This document shows, piece by piece, positions 52,691-61,854 of a DNA stretch of 64,000 bases. Position numbers and translations under genes: made by a program. Source of the DNA: Paracraurococcus lichenis (lineage in GTDB: Bacteria > Pseudomonadota > Alphaproteobacteria > Acetobacterales > Acetobacteraceae); the NCBI RefSeq assembly GCF_030657435.1, contig NZ_JAUTWS010000028.1:1-64000 (forward strand), in the 5' to 3' direction. Every line of letters starts with the position of its first letter. Within the stretch, counting starts at the first letter, position 1. Under the pieces are notes generated by a model. That model was not told the origin of the DNA, searched no databases, and saw only the letters and a program-made list of their open reading frames with translations.

Positions 52691-53692
52691 TCAGATCCCG
52701 TAATGCGCCCGGTACCAGGCGACGAAGGCGGTGACGCCGGTCTCGATCCCGGTTGAGGGGACATAGCCGGTCAGTGCCTGCAGCAGGGAGGTGTCGGCCC
52801 AGGTCTTCAACACCTCCCCCGGCTGCATCGGCAGGTAGTTCCGCACCGCCTCGCGGCCGCAGGCGCGCTCGATCTCGGCGATGAAGTCCAGCAATTGCAC
52901 CGGGCTGGCATTGCCGATGTTGACGATGCGGAAGGGCGCCACGGGGCTGATCGAATCGCAGGCCGCCACCGCCCGTCCTGCCTCCGGCACGCAGTCCGCG
53001 AGCTTCAGGATGGCGGTGACGAGGTCGTCCACATAGGTGAAGTCGCGCTCCATCCGGCCGTGGTTGTAGACGTCGATCGTCCGGCCATTGAGGATGGCGT
53101 CGGTGAACTTGAAGAAGGCCATGTCCGGCCGGCCCCAGGTACCATAGACCGTGAAGAAGCGGAACATGGTGATGGGCTGCCGCCATAGGGCGGCATAGGA
53201 ATGGCCGATCTGCTCGGTCGCCAGCTTGGTCGCGGCATAGATGTTGAGCGGGGTGGCGACCGCATCCGTCTCCTTGAAGGGCATCTCCGTATTGGCGCCA
53301 TAGGCGGAACTGGTCGAGGCCATGAGCAGGTGCCGCACCGGCCGGGCCTTCACCGCCTCGAGCAGGGCATAGGTCGCCTGCACGTTGTTGTGGATGTAGC
53401 TCTCCGGATGTTCCAGCGCGTAGCGCACGCCGGCCTGGGCGGCGAGGTGGATGACGACCTCCGGTGCCTCGGCCGCCATCACCTCCGCCAGCCGCGTACT
53501 GTCCGTCAGGTCGAAGAGATGCGGGGCGAAGCCGGCATGGCGGGCAAGCTCCGCATGCCGCGCCTCCTTCAGCCGCACGTCGTAATAGGGGACCATGGCG
53601 TCGATGCCGGCGACGGCATGGCCCGATTCGAGCAGCCGGCGGGACAGATGGAACCCGATGAAGCCGGCGCTGCCGGTAACCAGAACCTTCAT
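52691..53692 (-). CDS. NAD-dependent nucleotide-sugar epimerase (UDP-glucuronate 4-epimerase-like)
   Basis: A 333-residue extended SDR that inverts C4 of a nucleotide sugar. The Rossmann motif GSAGFIG is at 7-13. The Ser in ASTSSAYG near 127 and the Tyr152/Lys156 pair in YAATK are catalytic, and the segment PYYDVRLKEAR near 35 is typical of UDP-glucuronate epimerases. The start at 53692 is the ATG right before the Rossmann strand. It lies 109 nt upstream of the glycosyltransferase operon on the same strand and probably supplies a precursor to it. Confidence 0.88.
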   Translation of the reverse strand: MKVLVTGSAGFIGFHLSRRLLESGHAVAGIDAMVPYYDVRLKEARHAELARHAGFAPHLFDLTDSTRLAEVMAAEAPEVVIHLAAQAGVRYALEHPESYIHNNVQATYALLEAVKARPVRHLLMASTSSAYGANTEMPFKETDAVATPLNIYAATKLATEQIGHSYAALWRQPITMFRFFTVYGTWGRPDMAFFKFTDAILNGRTIDVYNHGRMERDFTYVDDLVTAILKLADCVPEAGRAVAACDSISPVAPFRIVNIGNASPVQLLDFIAEIERACGREAVRNYLPMQPGEVLKTWADTSLLQALTGYVPSTGIETGVTAFVAWYRAHYGI

Positions 53693-53842
53693 TGACCCGC
53701 GATCCGCAACCTCTCGGCGCCCAATAGGCCAGAACCCGGCCCGGCGGAATTGCCTGAACATCATTATCACGAATCGGCGAGATCGTGTGGCGTTCTTGGA
53801 TCAACGGTTGAAACAAGAAGAGTGTTGTCCGACTTGTAGTGT

Positions 53843-55243
53843 ATGCCGGATTCGAATCGACAGTCAGATTTCGTGCTATTCAGCGAAACTCTGCCGTCGC
53901 ATGAGGCAGGCGCCGCCGCGGGCTGGATCGGCCACCTGGCCGACCGGTTCCGCAGCCGCCGCGCCCGCGTGGCCGTCATCGGGCTGGGCTATGCCGGCCT
54001 GCCCATGGCCCTGGCCCTGGCCGAGGCCGGCTTCGCCACCATCGGCATCGATGCCGACCGGGCGCGGCTCGCTCGCCTCGCGGCCGGGGAGACCGGCCTG
54101 CGCCATGTGCCCGACCCGACGCTTCGCGCCGCGCAGCGCGCCGGGCGGTTCGAAGCGACCGGGGACTGGTCGCGCCTGGTCGAGGTCGACGCGATCCTGA
54201 TCTGCGTACCCACGCCGCTGGGCCCGGACGGCACGCCGGACCTTGCCGCGGTGCGGGCGGCGAGCCGATCGGTCGCCTGGCACCTGCATCCCGGCCAGCT
54301 CGTGGTGCTGGAATCGACCACCTGGCCCGGCACGACTCGAGAGGTGGTGCGGCCGATCCTGGAGGCGACCGGCCTGCGCTGCGGGGTGGACTTCTTCCTG
54401 GCCTATTCGCCGGAGCGCGAGGACCCCGGCAATGCCCGCTTCCGCACCGCCGGCATCCCCCGCGTGGTGGGCGGTGCCGATGCCGCCGCGCTGCACCTGG
54501 CCGAGGCGCTCTACGGCGCCGCGGTGGAGCGGACGGTCCCGGTCGCCTCGCTCGAGGCGGCGGAGGCCGTGAAGCTGGCGGAGAACGCCTTCCGGGCGGT
54601 CAACATCGCCCTCGCCAACGAGTTGAAGCTGGCCTTCGGCGCCATGGGGATCGATGTCTGGGAGGTGGTGGGCGCCGCCGCCAGCAAGCCCTTCGGCTAC
54701 ATGCCCTTCTGGCCCGGCCCCGGCGTCGGCGGGCACTGCATCCCCGTCGATCCCGTCTACCTGACCTGGCGGGCCCGCGAATCGGGCGCGCAGGCGCGGT
54801 TGCTGGAACTCGCGGGCGCGATCAACGCCGCCATGCCGGCCCATGTCGTGGATGTCCTGGAAGGGGCGCTGCGCTGCCGCGGCCGCCGCCTCGCCGGCAG
54901 CCGCATCCTGCTGCTCGGCGCCGCCTACAAGCCGGACATCGAGGATGTGCGGGAGAGCCCGGCCCTGGCGCTGATGGCGCTGATCGAGGCGCGCGGCGCC
55001 GAGGCGCCCTACCACGATCCCCATGTGGCCGAGTTGCCGCCAATGCCGGGCCACCCGGGCCTGGCCGGCCGCCGCTCCTTGCCCTGGGCGGAGGCGCTGG
55101 CCGGCTGCGACGCGGCCGTCATCGTCACCGACCATGACGGGCTGGACTATGCCGGGCTCTGCGCCGCCGCGCCGCTGGTGCTGGATACGCGCAATGCCTG
55201 CGCCCGCCGCGGGCTGGCGGGGCCGAACATCGTCGCGGCCTAA
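53843..55243 (+). CDS. Nucleotide-sugar dehydrogenase (UDP-GlcNAc/ManNAc dehydrogenase family)
   Basis: A 466-residue UDP-sugar 6-dehydrogenase, which oxidises a nucleotide sugar to the uronic acid with two NAD. The NAD motif GLGYAGLP is at 47-54, Lys244 and Asn248 lie in AVKLAENAF, and the catalytic Cys299 is in GVGGHCIPVDP. LAYSPEREDPGN near 187 is typical of the WbpA/WecC branch. It is divergent from the epimerase gene across 150 bp of lower-GC DNA that should hold both promoters. Its stop overlaps that of the convergent NTF2-like gene. Confidence 0.9.
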   Translation: MPDSNRQSDFVLFSETLPSHEAGAAAGWIGHLADRFRSRRARVAVIGLGYAGLPMALALAEAGFATIGIDADRARLARLAAGETGLRHVPDPTLRAAQRAGRFEATGDWSRLVEVDAILICVPTPLGPDGTPDLAAVRAASRSVAWHLHPGQLVVLESTTWPGTTREVVRPILEATGLRCGVDFFLAYSPEREDPGNARFRTAGIPRVVGGADAAALHLAEALYGAAVERTVPVASLEAAEAVKLAENAFRAVNIALANELKLAFGAMGIDVWEVVGAAASKPFGYMPFWPGPGVGGHCIPVDPVYLTWRARESGAQARLLELAGAINAAMPAHVVDVLEGALRCRGRRLAGSRILLLGAAYKPDIEDVRESPALALMALIEARGAEAPYHDPHVAELPPMPGHPGLAGRRSLPWAEALAGCDAAVIVTDHDGLDYAGLCAAAPLVLDTRNACARRGLAGPNIVAA

Positions 55244-55614
55244 CGTTCAGGGTCGCCGAGCTCATCCCAGGCCTGCACCGTCAGGTGCCGCGCGATCCGT
55301 CCGTCGCGCAGGTCGAGCGTCACCGCCGAGACCACGTGGCAGCCATCCGGATAGGCGCAGCGCTCGACGAAGGCGACGCGGTCCGGCCCGACCACCTCCT
55401 CCCCGACCGCATGGGTGGTGGAGCGGCTGCAGACATCCCGCCAGAAGCCGGCGATCGCCGGCCGCCCGAGCAGGCGCATCGGCGCGCTCGGCGGACGGTT
55501 GCGGTCCACGATCGTCATCTCCGCATCCTCGGCATAGAGCGAGGCGAGCGCCGCCGGATCGCCGTGCTCCAGCGCCCGGCGCAGGGTCCCGAAGTCGAAG
55601 CGCGCGGATGCCAT
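55240..55614 (-). CDS. NTF2-like (SnoaL-type) protein
   Basis: A 124-residue protein with the NTF2/SnoaL fold pattern. It begins FGTLRRALEHGDPAALASLY, continues with the beta strand AEMTIVD, and ends RIARHLTVQAWDEL. Family members are small isomerases, hydrolases or ligand-binding proteins. The AGGGAGGACAGG Shine-Dalgarno supports the ATG at 55614. The stop codon overlaps that of the convergent nucleotide-sugar dehydrogenase by three bases. Specific function cannot be assigned. Confidence 0.82.
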   Translation of the reverse strand: MASARFDFGTLRRALEHGDPAALASLYAEDAEMTIVDRNRPPSAPMRLLGRPAIAGFWRDVCSRSTTHAVGEEVVGPDRVAFVERCAYPDGCHVVSAVTLDLRDGRIARHLTVQAWDELGDPER

Positions 55615-55734
55615 CCTGTCCTCCCTGCGATGCGGCCGGTCCGAGCCGCCCGCATCGGGGGAACGCCGCGCCGGCCGCCTTGTCGCACCCGCCCCGGCGG
55701 CCCCACATGGGTGGCAAGACCGGAGGACAAGGCC

Positions 55735-56046
55735 ATGGCCGCACCCGAACTCGACGAGAAGACCCGCACCGAGCTGGAGGCTGCCGCCTTCCGCAAGCTG
55801 GTCGCGCACCTGCGCGAGCGCACCGACGTGCAGAACATCGACATGATGAACCTGGCGGGCTTCTGCCGGAACTGCCTGAGCCGCTGGTACCGCGAGGGCG
55901 CCGAGGAGCGCGGCCTGCCGCTGGCCGACCCGGACGCGCGCGAGATCATCTACGGCATGCCCTACAAGGAGTGGCAGGCGAAGCACCAGAAGGAAGCGTC
56001 GGCGGAGCAGAAGGCGAAATTCGCCGCCGCCAATCCGGGGCACTGA
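55735..56046 (+). CDS. DUF1244 protein
   Basis: A 103-residue protein with the DUF1244 pattern: AAAFRKLVAHLRERTDVQNI, then MNLAGFCRNCLSRWYREGA and GMPYKEWQAKHQ. Two Cys in a CRNC pair are conserved in the family. GGAGGACAA precedes the ATG. It is widespread in alphaproteobacteria, usually next to GapR-like (DUF2312) genes, as here. Function unknown. Confidence 0.9.
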   Translation: MAAPELDEKTRTELEAAAFRKLVAHLRERTDVQNIDMMNLAGFCRNCLSRWYREGAEERGLPLADPDAREIIYGMPYKEWQAKHQKEASAEQKAKFAAANPGH

Positions 56047-56081
56047 CGCGGAGGGGCCGCTGCCCCCCTGACGGGCTCCCT

Positions 56082-56101
56082 CGCAGGCGCCCGCGCCTGC
56101 G
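56082..56101 (+). terminator. Hairpin after the DUF1244 gene
   Basis: CGCAGGCGC and GCGCCTGCG form a 9-bp stem with a 2-nt loop, 35 nt downstream of the stop. Confidence 0.45.
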
Positions 56102-56222
56102 ACGGCTTCCCCGGCTTTCCGCCGGGGACCCAGGCGCGCCCGGACCGCGGCCCGAGTTTGACGTTGCCCCGGCCGCACGGGCCCGGTACACCCCCGGCCC
56201 TTCGGTTGGGGGACCGGACAGC

Positions 56223-56522
56223 ATGAGCGACGTGGAAGAGGAAGCCCGGGAGAGCCGGGCACGCCAGGCGGCGGATCCGGACCCGGAGGTGGGGGGCATC
56301 GCGGCCGACCGGCTGCGCAGCATCATCGAGCGCATCGAGCGTCTCGAGGAGGAGCGCAAGGCCCTCGCCAGCGACATCAAGGACATCTTCGCGGAGGCGA
56401 AAAGTGCCGGCTTCGACGTGAAGGTCGTCCGCCAGCTCATCTCCATCCGCAGGAAGGAGCCGGCGGAGGTGGAGGAGCAGGAGACGCTGCTTGACCTCTA
56501 CCGCCGCGCCCTCGGCATGTAA
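56223..56522 (+). CDS. gapR: GapR-like (DUF2312) nucleoid-associated protein
   Basis: A 99-residue DUF2312 protein. In Caulobacter, GapR binds overtwisted AT-rich DNA ahead of the replication fork and supports topoisomerase action. The core helix pair LRSIIERIERLEEERKALAS and DIKDIFAEAKSAGFDVKVV is present, followed by VRQLISIRRKEPAEVEEQE, which carries the basic DNA-binding residues. The N-terminal 25 residues are acidic and variable. The start is the only ATG that fits. Confidence 0.9.
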   Translation: MSDVEEEARESRARQAADPDPEVGGIAADRLRSIIERIERLEEERKALASDIKDIFAEAKSAGFDVKVVRQLISIRRKEPAEVEEQETLLDLYRRALGM

Positions 56523-56528
56523 CGGAAG

Positions 56529-56550
56529 GGGCGGGGCCTGCGCCCCGCCC
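56529..56550 (+). terminator. Hairpin after the gapR-like gene
   Basis: GGGCGGGGC pairs with GCCCCGCCC around CTGC, seven bases after the stop codon. Likely terminator. Confidence 0.55.
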
Positions 56551-56672
56551 GGCGGCCTGCCGTGCCGTCGGCGGCATGGGCGCCGGCCGCTCCCGGTCAC
56601 CGGCCTGCCTCGTATGTTGGGCGAGCCGGTTCAGACCTCCGGGCCATCCGGCCCTTCGGTCATCGGCACGCC

Positions 56673-57521
56673 TCAGTGCGACATCAGCACCGGCACGGTC
56701 ATGGAGCGCAGCAGCGTCCGGGTGACGCCGCCGAGCACCATCTCCCGCAGCCGGGAATGGCCATAGGCGCCGACGACGATGAGATCGGCCGCGAGGTCGG
56801 TCGCCTGGTTCAGCAGCGCATCGCCTTCCGCCCCGATGGCGGCGCTGCCCCGCTCCACCTGCGCCGTCACGCCATGGCGCGCCAGGTGCAGCGCGATGTC
56901 GGCGCCGGGCTCCTCGCCATGCGGGTTGGGCGCGGTGGCCGGGTTCACCGCCAGCACCGTCACCCGCTCCGCCGCGGCGAGGATCGGCATCGCGTCATGC
57001 ACGGCGCGCGTCGCCTCCCGGCTGGCATTCCAGCCCAGCAGCACGCGCCGGCCGACCTCCGCGAACTCGCCGCTGTGCGGCACCACCAGCATGGGGCGCC
57101 CGGCGGCGAAGAGCACCTGCTCCAGCGCCAGGCCGGCCCCGGCGACGGGCGAGTCCGGGTCCACCTGCCCGACCACTGTGAGGTCGGCGTAGCGGGCCTG
57201 CAGCGCCACCTGCTCCGGCAGCGCGCCCTCGACCATGCGCCACTCGGCGGAGATGCCCTCGCGCCGGACATGCTCGCGGAAGCTCTCCTCGATGCCGCGG
57301 GCGGCTTCCAGGCCGTCCTGCCGCATCTGGTCGATGAGTTCGGCCAGCAGGGTACCGCCGCCCCCGCCATCGGCGAGCGCCATCACCGGCAGCACCACGT
57401 CCACGACGCAGAGGCCGACCAGATGCGCGCCATGCCGCCGCGCCAGCGCGGTGGCGAGTGCCAGCCGCGCCTGGCTGCGCGGCGAGGCGTCGAGATGGAC
57501 CAGGATGTCCTTGAGCGGCAT
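56673..57521 (-). CDS. Tandem universal stress protein
   Basis: A 282-residue protein with two UspA domains. The first begins KDILVHLDASPRSQARL; the second begins RRVLLGWNASREATRAV near 155. The C-terminal ATP-binding pattern GAYGHSRLREMVLGGVTRTLL is the Gly-rich loop of ATP-binding Usp proteins, so it probably binds ATP. These proteins accumulate in energy or oxygen stress. It stands alone between the gapR-like gene (convergent) and cysK. Confidence 0.92.
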   Translation of the reverse strand: MPLKDILVHLDASPRSQARLALATALARRHGAHLVGLCVVDVVLPVMALADGGGGGTLLAELIDQMRQDGLEAARGIEESFREHVRREGISAEWRMVEGALPEQVALQARYADLTVVGQVDPDSPVAGAGLALEQVLFAAGRPMLVVPHSGEFAEVGRRVLLGWNASREATRAVHDAMPILAAAERVTVLAVNPATAPNPHGEEPGADIALHLARHGVTAQVERGSAAIGAEGDALLNQATDLAADLIVVGAYGHSRLREMVLGGVTRTLLRSMTVPVLMSH

Positions 57522-57703
57522 GGCGTGCTCCCGGGGGATGTTTCCCCAGTCTGGACCGGTGCGGGCGCGGCGCGTTGACCGGGATCAAGCGCCCCGCCGA
57601 AGACTGCGTGATGACCAGGCAGCCTCGCGGCCGCCCCGCCGGCGGTCGGGGCGGGCCGGTCCGGCCCCCTGCGCCCGACGGCGCAGGGGCTATCGGGCGG
57701 CGG

Positions 57704-58618
57704 TCAGGCCGGCAGGAAGTCCGGCACCGACAGGTAGCGCTCGCCCGTGTCGTAGTTGAAGCCGAGCACCCGCGCGCCTTGCGGCAATTCCGGCAGTTTC
57801 TGCGCGATGGCCGCGAGCGTCGCGCCGGAGGAGATGCCGACCAGCAGCCCCTCCTGCGTCGCCGAGCGCCGGGCATACTCCTTCGCGTCGTCGGCCGAGA
57901 CCTGGATCACCCCGTCCAGCAACTGCGTGTGCAGGTTGGCCGGGACGAAGCCGGCGCCGATGCCCTGGATGGGATGCGGGGAGGGCTGGCCGCCGGAGAT
58001 GACCGGGGAGGCCGCGGGCTCCACCGCGAAGACCTGCAGCTTCGGCCATTTCTCCTTCAGCATCTGGGCGCAGCCGGTGATGTGGCCGCCGGTGCCGACG
58101 CCGGTGATCAGCACGTCGATCCCCTCGGGGAAGTCGGCCAGGATCTCCTGCGCCGTGGTCCGGACATGCACCTCGATATTGGCGGGGTTCTCGAACTGTT
58201 GGGGGATCCAACCGCCCGGCGTCTGCGCCGCCAGCTCCTCGGCCCGGGCGATCGCGCCCTTCATGCCCTTCTCGCGCGGCGTCAGGTCGAAGCTGGCGCC
58301 ATAGGCCTGCATCAGGCGCCGCCGCTCGATGGACATGCTCTCCGGCATGACGAGCACCAGCTTGTAGCCCTTCACCGCCGCGGCCATGGCCAGGCCGATG
58401 CCGGTATTGCCCGAGGTCGGCTCGATGATGACGCCGCCGGGCTTGAGCTTGCCGTCGCGCTCCGCCGCCTCGATCATGGCGAGGCCGATGCGGTCCTTGA
58501 TCGAGCCGCCGGGATTGGCGCGTTCCGACTTCACCCAGACCTCGGCCTGCGGGAACAGCCGGCCGAGCCGGATATGCGGCGTGCCGCCGATGGTCTCGAG
58601 GACGCTGTTCGCCTTCAT
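57704..58618 (-). CDS. cysK: Cysteine synthase A
   Basis: A 304-residue PLP enzyme that makes cysteine from O-acetylserine and sulfide. The PLP-binding Lys is in GGSIKDRIG near 39, the substrate loop is PTSGNTGIGLA near 66, and the phosphate loop GVGTGGHITG lies near 172. The C-terminal VGISSGATLAA is also conserved. The ATG at 58618 begins the standard CysK N-terminus (MKANSVLETIGGTPHI). It is divergent from the cytochrome c gene. Confidence 0.95.
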   Translation of the reverse strand: MKANSVLETIGGTPHIRLGRLFPQAEVWVKSERANPGGSIKDRIGLAMIEAAERDGKLKPGGVIIEPTSGNTGIGLAMAAAVKGYKLVLVMPESMSIERRRLMQAYGASFDLTPREKGMKGAIARAEELAAQTPGGWIPQQFENPANIEVHVRTTAQEILADFPEGIDVLITGVGTGGHITGCAQMLKEKWPKLQVFAVEPAASPVISGGQPSPHPIQGIGAGFVPANLHTQLLDGVIQVSADDAKEYARRSATQEGLLVGISSGATLAAIAQKLPELPQGARVLGFNYDTGERYLSVPDFLPA

Positions 58619-58773
58619 ACGACGCAACTCCGTGGAATTTTCCCTAGCGAATCGATAATCCACATCCGGTCCGCAGGGAAGGGCACTGTTGCGGACAGGA
58701 TCGCGTGACCGCCGGGATCCCGGGCGCCGCTGGCGGCATAGTTCCCCCTGGCTACCCTGCGGGAGGATCCTGG

Positions 58774-59145
58774 ATGCGTTCGATGACCCTTTTGGCGTCC
58801 GCGCTGCTGCTGCTGCTGCCCGTGGCGGGTCGCGCTGCCGGCGATGCGGAAGCCGGCAAGACCGCCTTCAACCGGCGCTGTGCCGTCTGCCATTCCGTCG
58901 CCGAGGGGCAGAACAAGGTCGGCCCCAGCCTGCACGGCGTGGTCGGGCGCGCCTCGGGCTCCGTCGCGGGCTTCAACTACTCGCCGGCCATGAAGTCGGC
59001 CGGCAAGACCTGGGACGAGGCAAGCATCGACACCTACCTGCAGGACCCGAAGGCCTATGTCCCCGGCAACCGCATGATCCTGGCGGGCATCAAGGACGAG
59101 GCGGAGCGGCAGAACATCATCGCCTATCTGGACACGCAGAAGTAG
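58774..59145 (+). CDS. Class I cytochrome c (c2/c550-like)
   Basis: A 123-residue periplasmic cytochrome with a Sec signal (to AGRAAG near residue 23). The haem motif CAVCH is at about 36-40, and the axial Met is in NRMILAGI near 100. The AYLDTQK end is typical of mitochondrial-like cytochrome c2. GGGAGGATCC supports the ATG at 58774. Located beside the PQQ/xoxF locus, it may carry electrons from XoxG to the terminal oxidase; this is inference. Confidence 0.92.
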   Translation: MRSMTLLASALLLLLPVAGRAAGDAEAGKTAFNRRCAVCHSVAEGQNKVGPSLHGVVGRASGSVAGFNYSPAMKSAGKTWDEASIDTYLQDPKAYVPGNRMILAGIKDEAERQNIIAYLDTQK

Positions 59146-59150
59146 GCGGC

Positions 59151-59639
59151 TCAGCGCGCGGCCAGCAGCCGGTTGCGCAGCAGCCAGCGCGTGCCGTGCC
59201 GCCAACTCTCGTCGGTATTGCCGCGGATATCGGCGCTCCAGGCGCCGCGGGGCGCGCTGGAGGGCGCCTCGATTAGCGCGAGGTTGATGTTGAGGATCAG
59301 GTTGCTGACCTTCTGCACGACCGTGACGAGGGCGAGCCGGGCGCCGAGCGCCGCGGCCGCCTCGGCCGCGCAGGCCGTACAGCCATGCAGCGCCGGCCCT
59401 TCGGCGAGGCGCGCGCGCTGCGGCGCAACATCCACCACCTGGTAGCGGCCGGAGCCGGCGAGGCCCTGGCGCAACTCGGCGGTGATCATCGCCAGGCGTT
59501 GCTGCTGCTCCGGCCGCGGCCCCTCGCCGGAGGTATCGATCAGCTCGGCATCGAAGACGGCGATGGCCTCGGCCGCGGCGGCGGGCGGCGCCAGGGCCGC
59601 GAGCAGCAGCGGCAGGGCCGCACGGCGTGTTGAGTGCAT
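59151..59639 (-). CDS. DUF3280/DUF2380-like secreted protein
   Basis: A 162-residue exported protein with a signal peptide (to PPAAAAEA). Its family string AVFDAELIDTSGEGPRPEQQ and RYQVVDVAPQRARL match a family found beside PQQ-dependent dehydrogenases. A Cys pair in HGCTACAAE near 86 could form a disulfide. GGAGGATCC supports the ATG at 59639. It is divergent from the PQQ-associated binding protein, with about 80 bp between. Function unknown. Confidence 0.8.
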   Translation of the reverse strand: MHSTRRAALPLLLAALAPPAAAAEAIAVFDAELIDTSGEGPRPEQQQRLAMITAELRQGLAGSGRYQVVDVAPQRARLAEGPALHGCTACAAEAAAALGARLALVTVVQKVSNLILNINLALIEAPSSAPRGAWSADIRGNTDESWRHGTRWLLRNRLLAAR

Positions 59640-59719
59640 GGATCCTCCGCGGCCCCCGCCCATTCCGTCAGGATACGCGCGACGGGCCGCCGGGATGCCG
59701 GCCCGCGGGAGGGAACGCA

Positions 59720-60910
59720 TTGGCCATTGCCCGACGCGCGCTGCTGGCTGCGACGCTGCTGCCTGCGATGCTACCGCCCCTCCCGGCGCGGGCGCAGCCC
59801 GGGCCGCTGCGGATCGGCTATCTCTCCCTCCGTCCGCCGCGGCCGGTGGCCTCCACCCTGATCGAGCCGCCGCCGGCCGATGAGGGGCTGGACGGCGCGC
59901 GGCTCGGCATTGCCGACAATGCGACGACCGGTCGCTTCACCGGCCAGGAATTCGCGCTGGAGGAGCGCCGTGCCGACAACCCCGAGGAGGCGCTCGACGC
60001 GCTGCGCGGCCTGCTCGGCGCCGGCCTGCGGCTGGTGGTCGCCGACCTGCCGGCCGAGGTGCTGCTGCAGGCCGCGTCTGAGCCGCAGGCGCTGCTGCTG
60101 AACATCGCCGCGCCGGACGATGCGCTGCGCAACGCCGATTGCCGCCGCAACATGCTGCACCTGCTGCCGAGCCGCGCCATGCTGGCCGATGCGCTGGCGC
60201 AGTACCTGGCGCTGAAGCGCTGGCGGAACGTCTTCCTCGCCGCTGGGCCGCTGCCGGGCGACCAGGCCTATGCCGAGGCGATCCGCCGGGCCGCGAAGAA
60301 ATTCGCCCTGCGCATCGTGCTCGACAAGCCCTGGAGCTTCGAGCCCGGCGCCCAGCGCACCGATACCGGCCACATGTCGATCGCCGCCGAGGCGGCGCGC
60401 TTCACCCAGGGCGCGCCGAGCTACGACGTGCTGGTCGTGGCGGACGAGGCCAATACCTGGGGCGACGGCCTCGCCTGGCGCACCACCGATCCGCGGCCCA
60501 TCGCCGGCACCCAGGGCTTGTCCCCGACACTCTGGTCGCCGGTGCACGAGCAATGGGGCGCGACCCAGTTGCAGCGCCGCTTCCGCGCCCGCACCGGCCG
60601 CGTCATGACGCCGCTCGACCACGCCGCCTGGCTGGCGGTGCGCGCGGTCGGGGAGGGCGCGACGCGCAACCAGTCCCTGGACCCCGAGCGCCTCTGGGCC
60701 TTCCTGCGCAGCCCGCAATTCGAACTGGCGGGCTTCAAGGGCGCGCGGCTCTCCTTCCGCGACTGGGACGGGCAACTCCGCCAGCCCATCCTGCTGGCCG
60801 GGCCGCGGGCGCTCGTCTCGGTTTCCCCCCAGCCGGGCTACCAGCACCGGGTCTCGGAGCTGGATACCCTCGGCACCGACCGGCCGGAGACCCAATGCCG
60901 CGCCTTCTGA
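59720..60910 (+). CDS. PQQ-associated ABC transporter substrate-binding protein
   Basis: A 396-residue periplasmic binding protein of the type linked to PQQ-dependent alcohol dehydrogenase systems (TIGR03863-like). The signal is ARRALLAATLLPAM to ARAQ, and the mature part begins LRIGYLSLRPPRP. The DNATTGRFTGQEF and DLPAEVLLQAA segments are family-typical. I placed the start at a TTG (59720) behind GGGAGGGAA because no ATG is suitably placed. It overlaps the beta-propeller gene by 16 nt. The ATPase and permease genes of such systems are missing here. Confidence 0.87.
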   Translation: MAIARRALLAATLLPAMLPPLPARAQPGPLRIGYLSLRPPRPVASTLIEPPPADEGLDGARLGIADNATTGRFTGQEFALEERRADNPEEALDALRGLLGAGLRLVVADLPAEVLLQAASEPQALLLNIAAPDDALRNADCRRNMLHLLPSRAMLADALAQYLALKRWRNVFLAAGPLPGDQAYAEAIRRAAKKFALRIVLDKPWSFEPGAQRTDTGHMSIAAEAARFTQGAPSYDVLVVADEANTWGDGLAWRTTDPRPIAGTQGLSPTLWSPVHEQWGATQLQRRFRARTGRVMTPLDHAAWLAVRAVGEGATRNQSLDPERLWAFLRSPQFELAGFKGARLSFRDWDGQLRQPILLAGPRALVSVSPQPGYQHRVSELDTLGTDRPETQCRAF

Positions 60911-61854
60911 TCCTCGCCTCCCTCCTCCTCGCCGCGGCCGCGGCGCGGGCGGAGACCATCCTCGTCTCGAACGAGAAGGACAACACCATCGCCGTGCTGG
61001 ACGGCGAGAGCCTGAAGCTGCTGCGCACGATCAAGGTCGGCGAGCGGCCGCGGGGCATCGTCCTGTCGCAGGATGCGCGCTTCCTCTATGTCTGCGCCGG
61101 CGACAGCGACCGGATCGACGTGGTCGACCTGCAGAGCTGGCGGGTGGTGAGGCGCCTGCCGAGCGGCTCCGATCCGGAGAAGGCGGCGCTGCACCCGGAC
61201 GGCAAGCGGCTCTTCGTCGCCAACGAGGACGACAACATGGTCACGGTCGTCGACCTGACCCGCGGCGTCGTCCTGCAGGAGATCCCGGTGGGCGTCGAGC
61301 CGGAGGGCCTGGGCATCAGCCCCGACGGCCGCTTCGTGGTCAATACCTCCGAGACCACGAACATGGCGCATGTCATCGAGGTCGAGAGCGGGAAGATCAT
61401 CGCCAATGTCCTGGTCGGCGCGCGGCCGCGCTTCGTGCTGTGGGAGCCGGATGGCAAGCGCTTCTGGGTGTCCTCCGAGATCGGCGGGACGCTGACGCTG
61501 ATCGGCGCCGATGATTGGAAGGTGCAGGGACAGGTCGGCTTCTCCATCCCCGGCGTGCCGGCGGAGGCGATCCAGCCGGTCGGCATGGTGCTCTCGCGCG
61601 ACGGCAGCAAGCTCTTCGTCGCGCTCGGCCCGGCCAACCGGGTGGCGGTGATCGACGTCGCCACGCGGAAGGTCGAGAAGCTGCTGCTGGTCGGGCAGCG
61701 CGTCTGGAACCTGGCGCTCTCGGCCGATGGCGAAAGGCTCTATACCACCAATGGCGTCAGCAACGACCTCTCGGTCATCGACGTCTCGGCGATGCGCGTG
61801 ACGCGCAGCGTGCCGGTGGGGCAGGCGCCCTGGGGCGTGGTGGTGAAGCCGTGA
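60895..61854 (+). CDS. PQQ-associated YVTN beta-propeller protein
   Basis: A 319-residue exported beta-propeller with a signal peptide (to ARAE near residue 19). At least six repeats of the YVTN type are visible, such as ETILVSNEKDNTIAVLDG, FLYVCAGDSDRIDVVDL and KRLFVANEDDNMVTVVDL. It matches the propeller protein always found with PQQ-type alcohol dehydrogenase ABC systems (TIGR03866-like). It overlaps the preceding gene by 16 nt and the next by 4 nt (GTGA). Ligand or partner unknown. Confidence 0.88.
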   Translation: MPRLLILASLLLAAAAARAETILVSNEKDNTIAVLDGESLKLLRTIKVGERPRGIVLSQDARFLYVCAGDSDRIDVVDLQSWRVVRRLPSGSDPEKAALHPDGKRLFVANEDDNMVTVVDLTRGVVLQEIPVGVEPEGLGISPDGRFVVNTSETTNMAHVIEVESGKIIANVLVGARPRFVLWEPDGKRFWVSSEIGGTLTLIGADDWKVQGQVGFSIPGVPAEAIQPVGMVLSRDGSKLFVALGPANRVAVIDVATRKVEKLLLVGQRVWNLALSADGERLYTTNGVSNDLSVIDVSAMRVTRSVPVGQAPWGVVVKP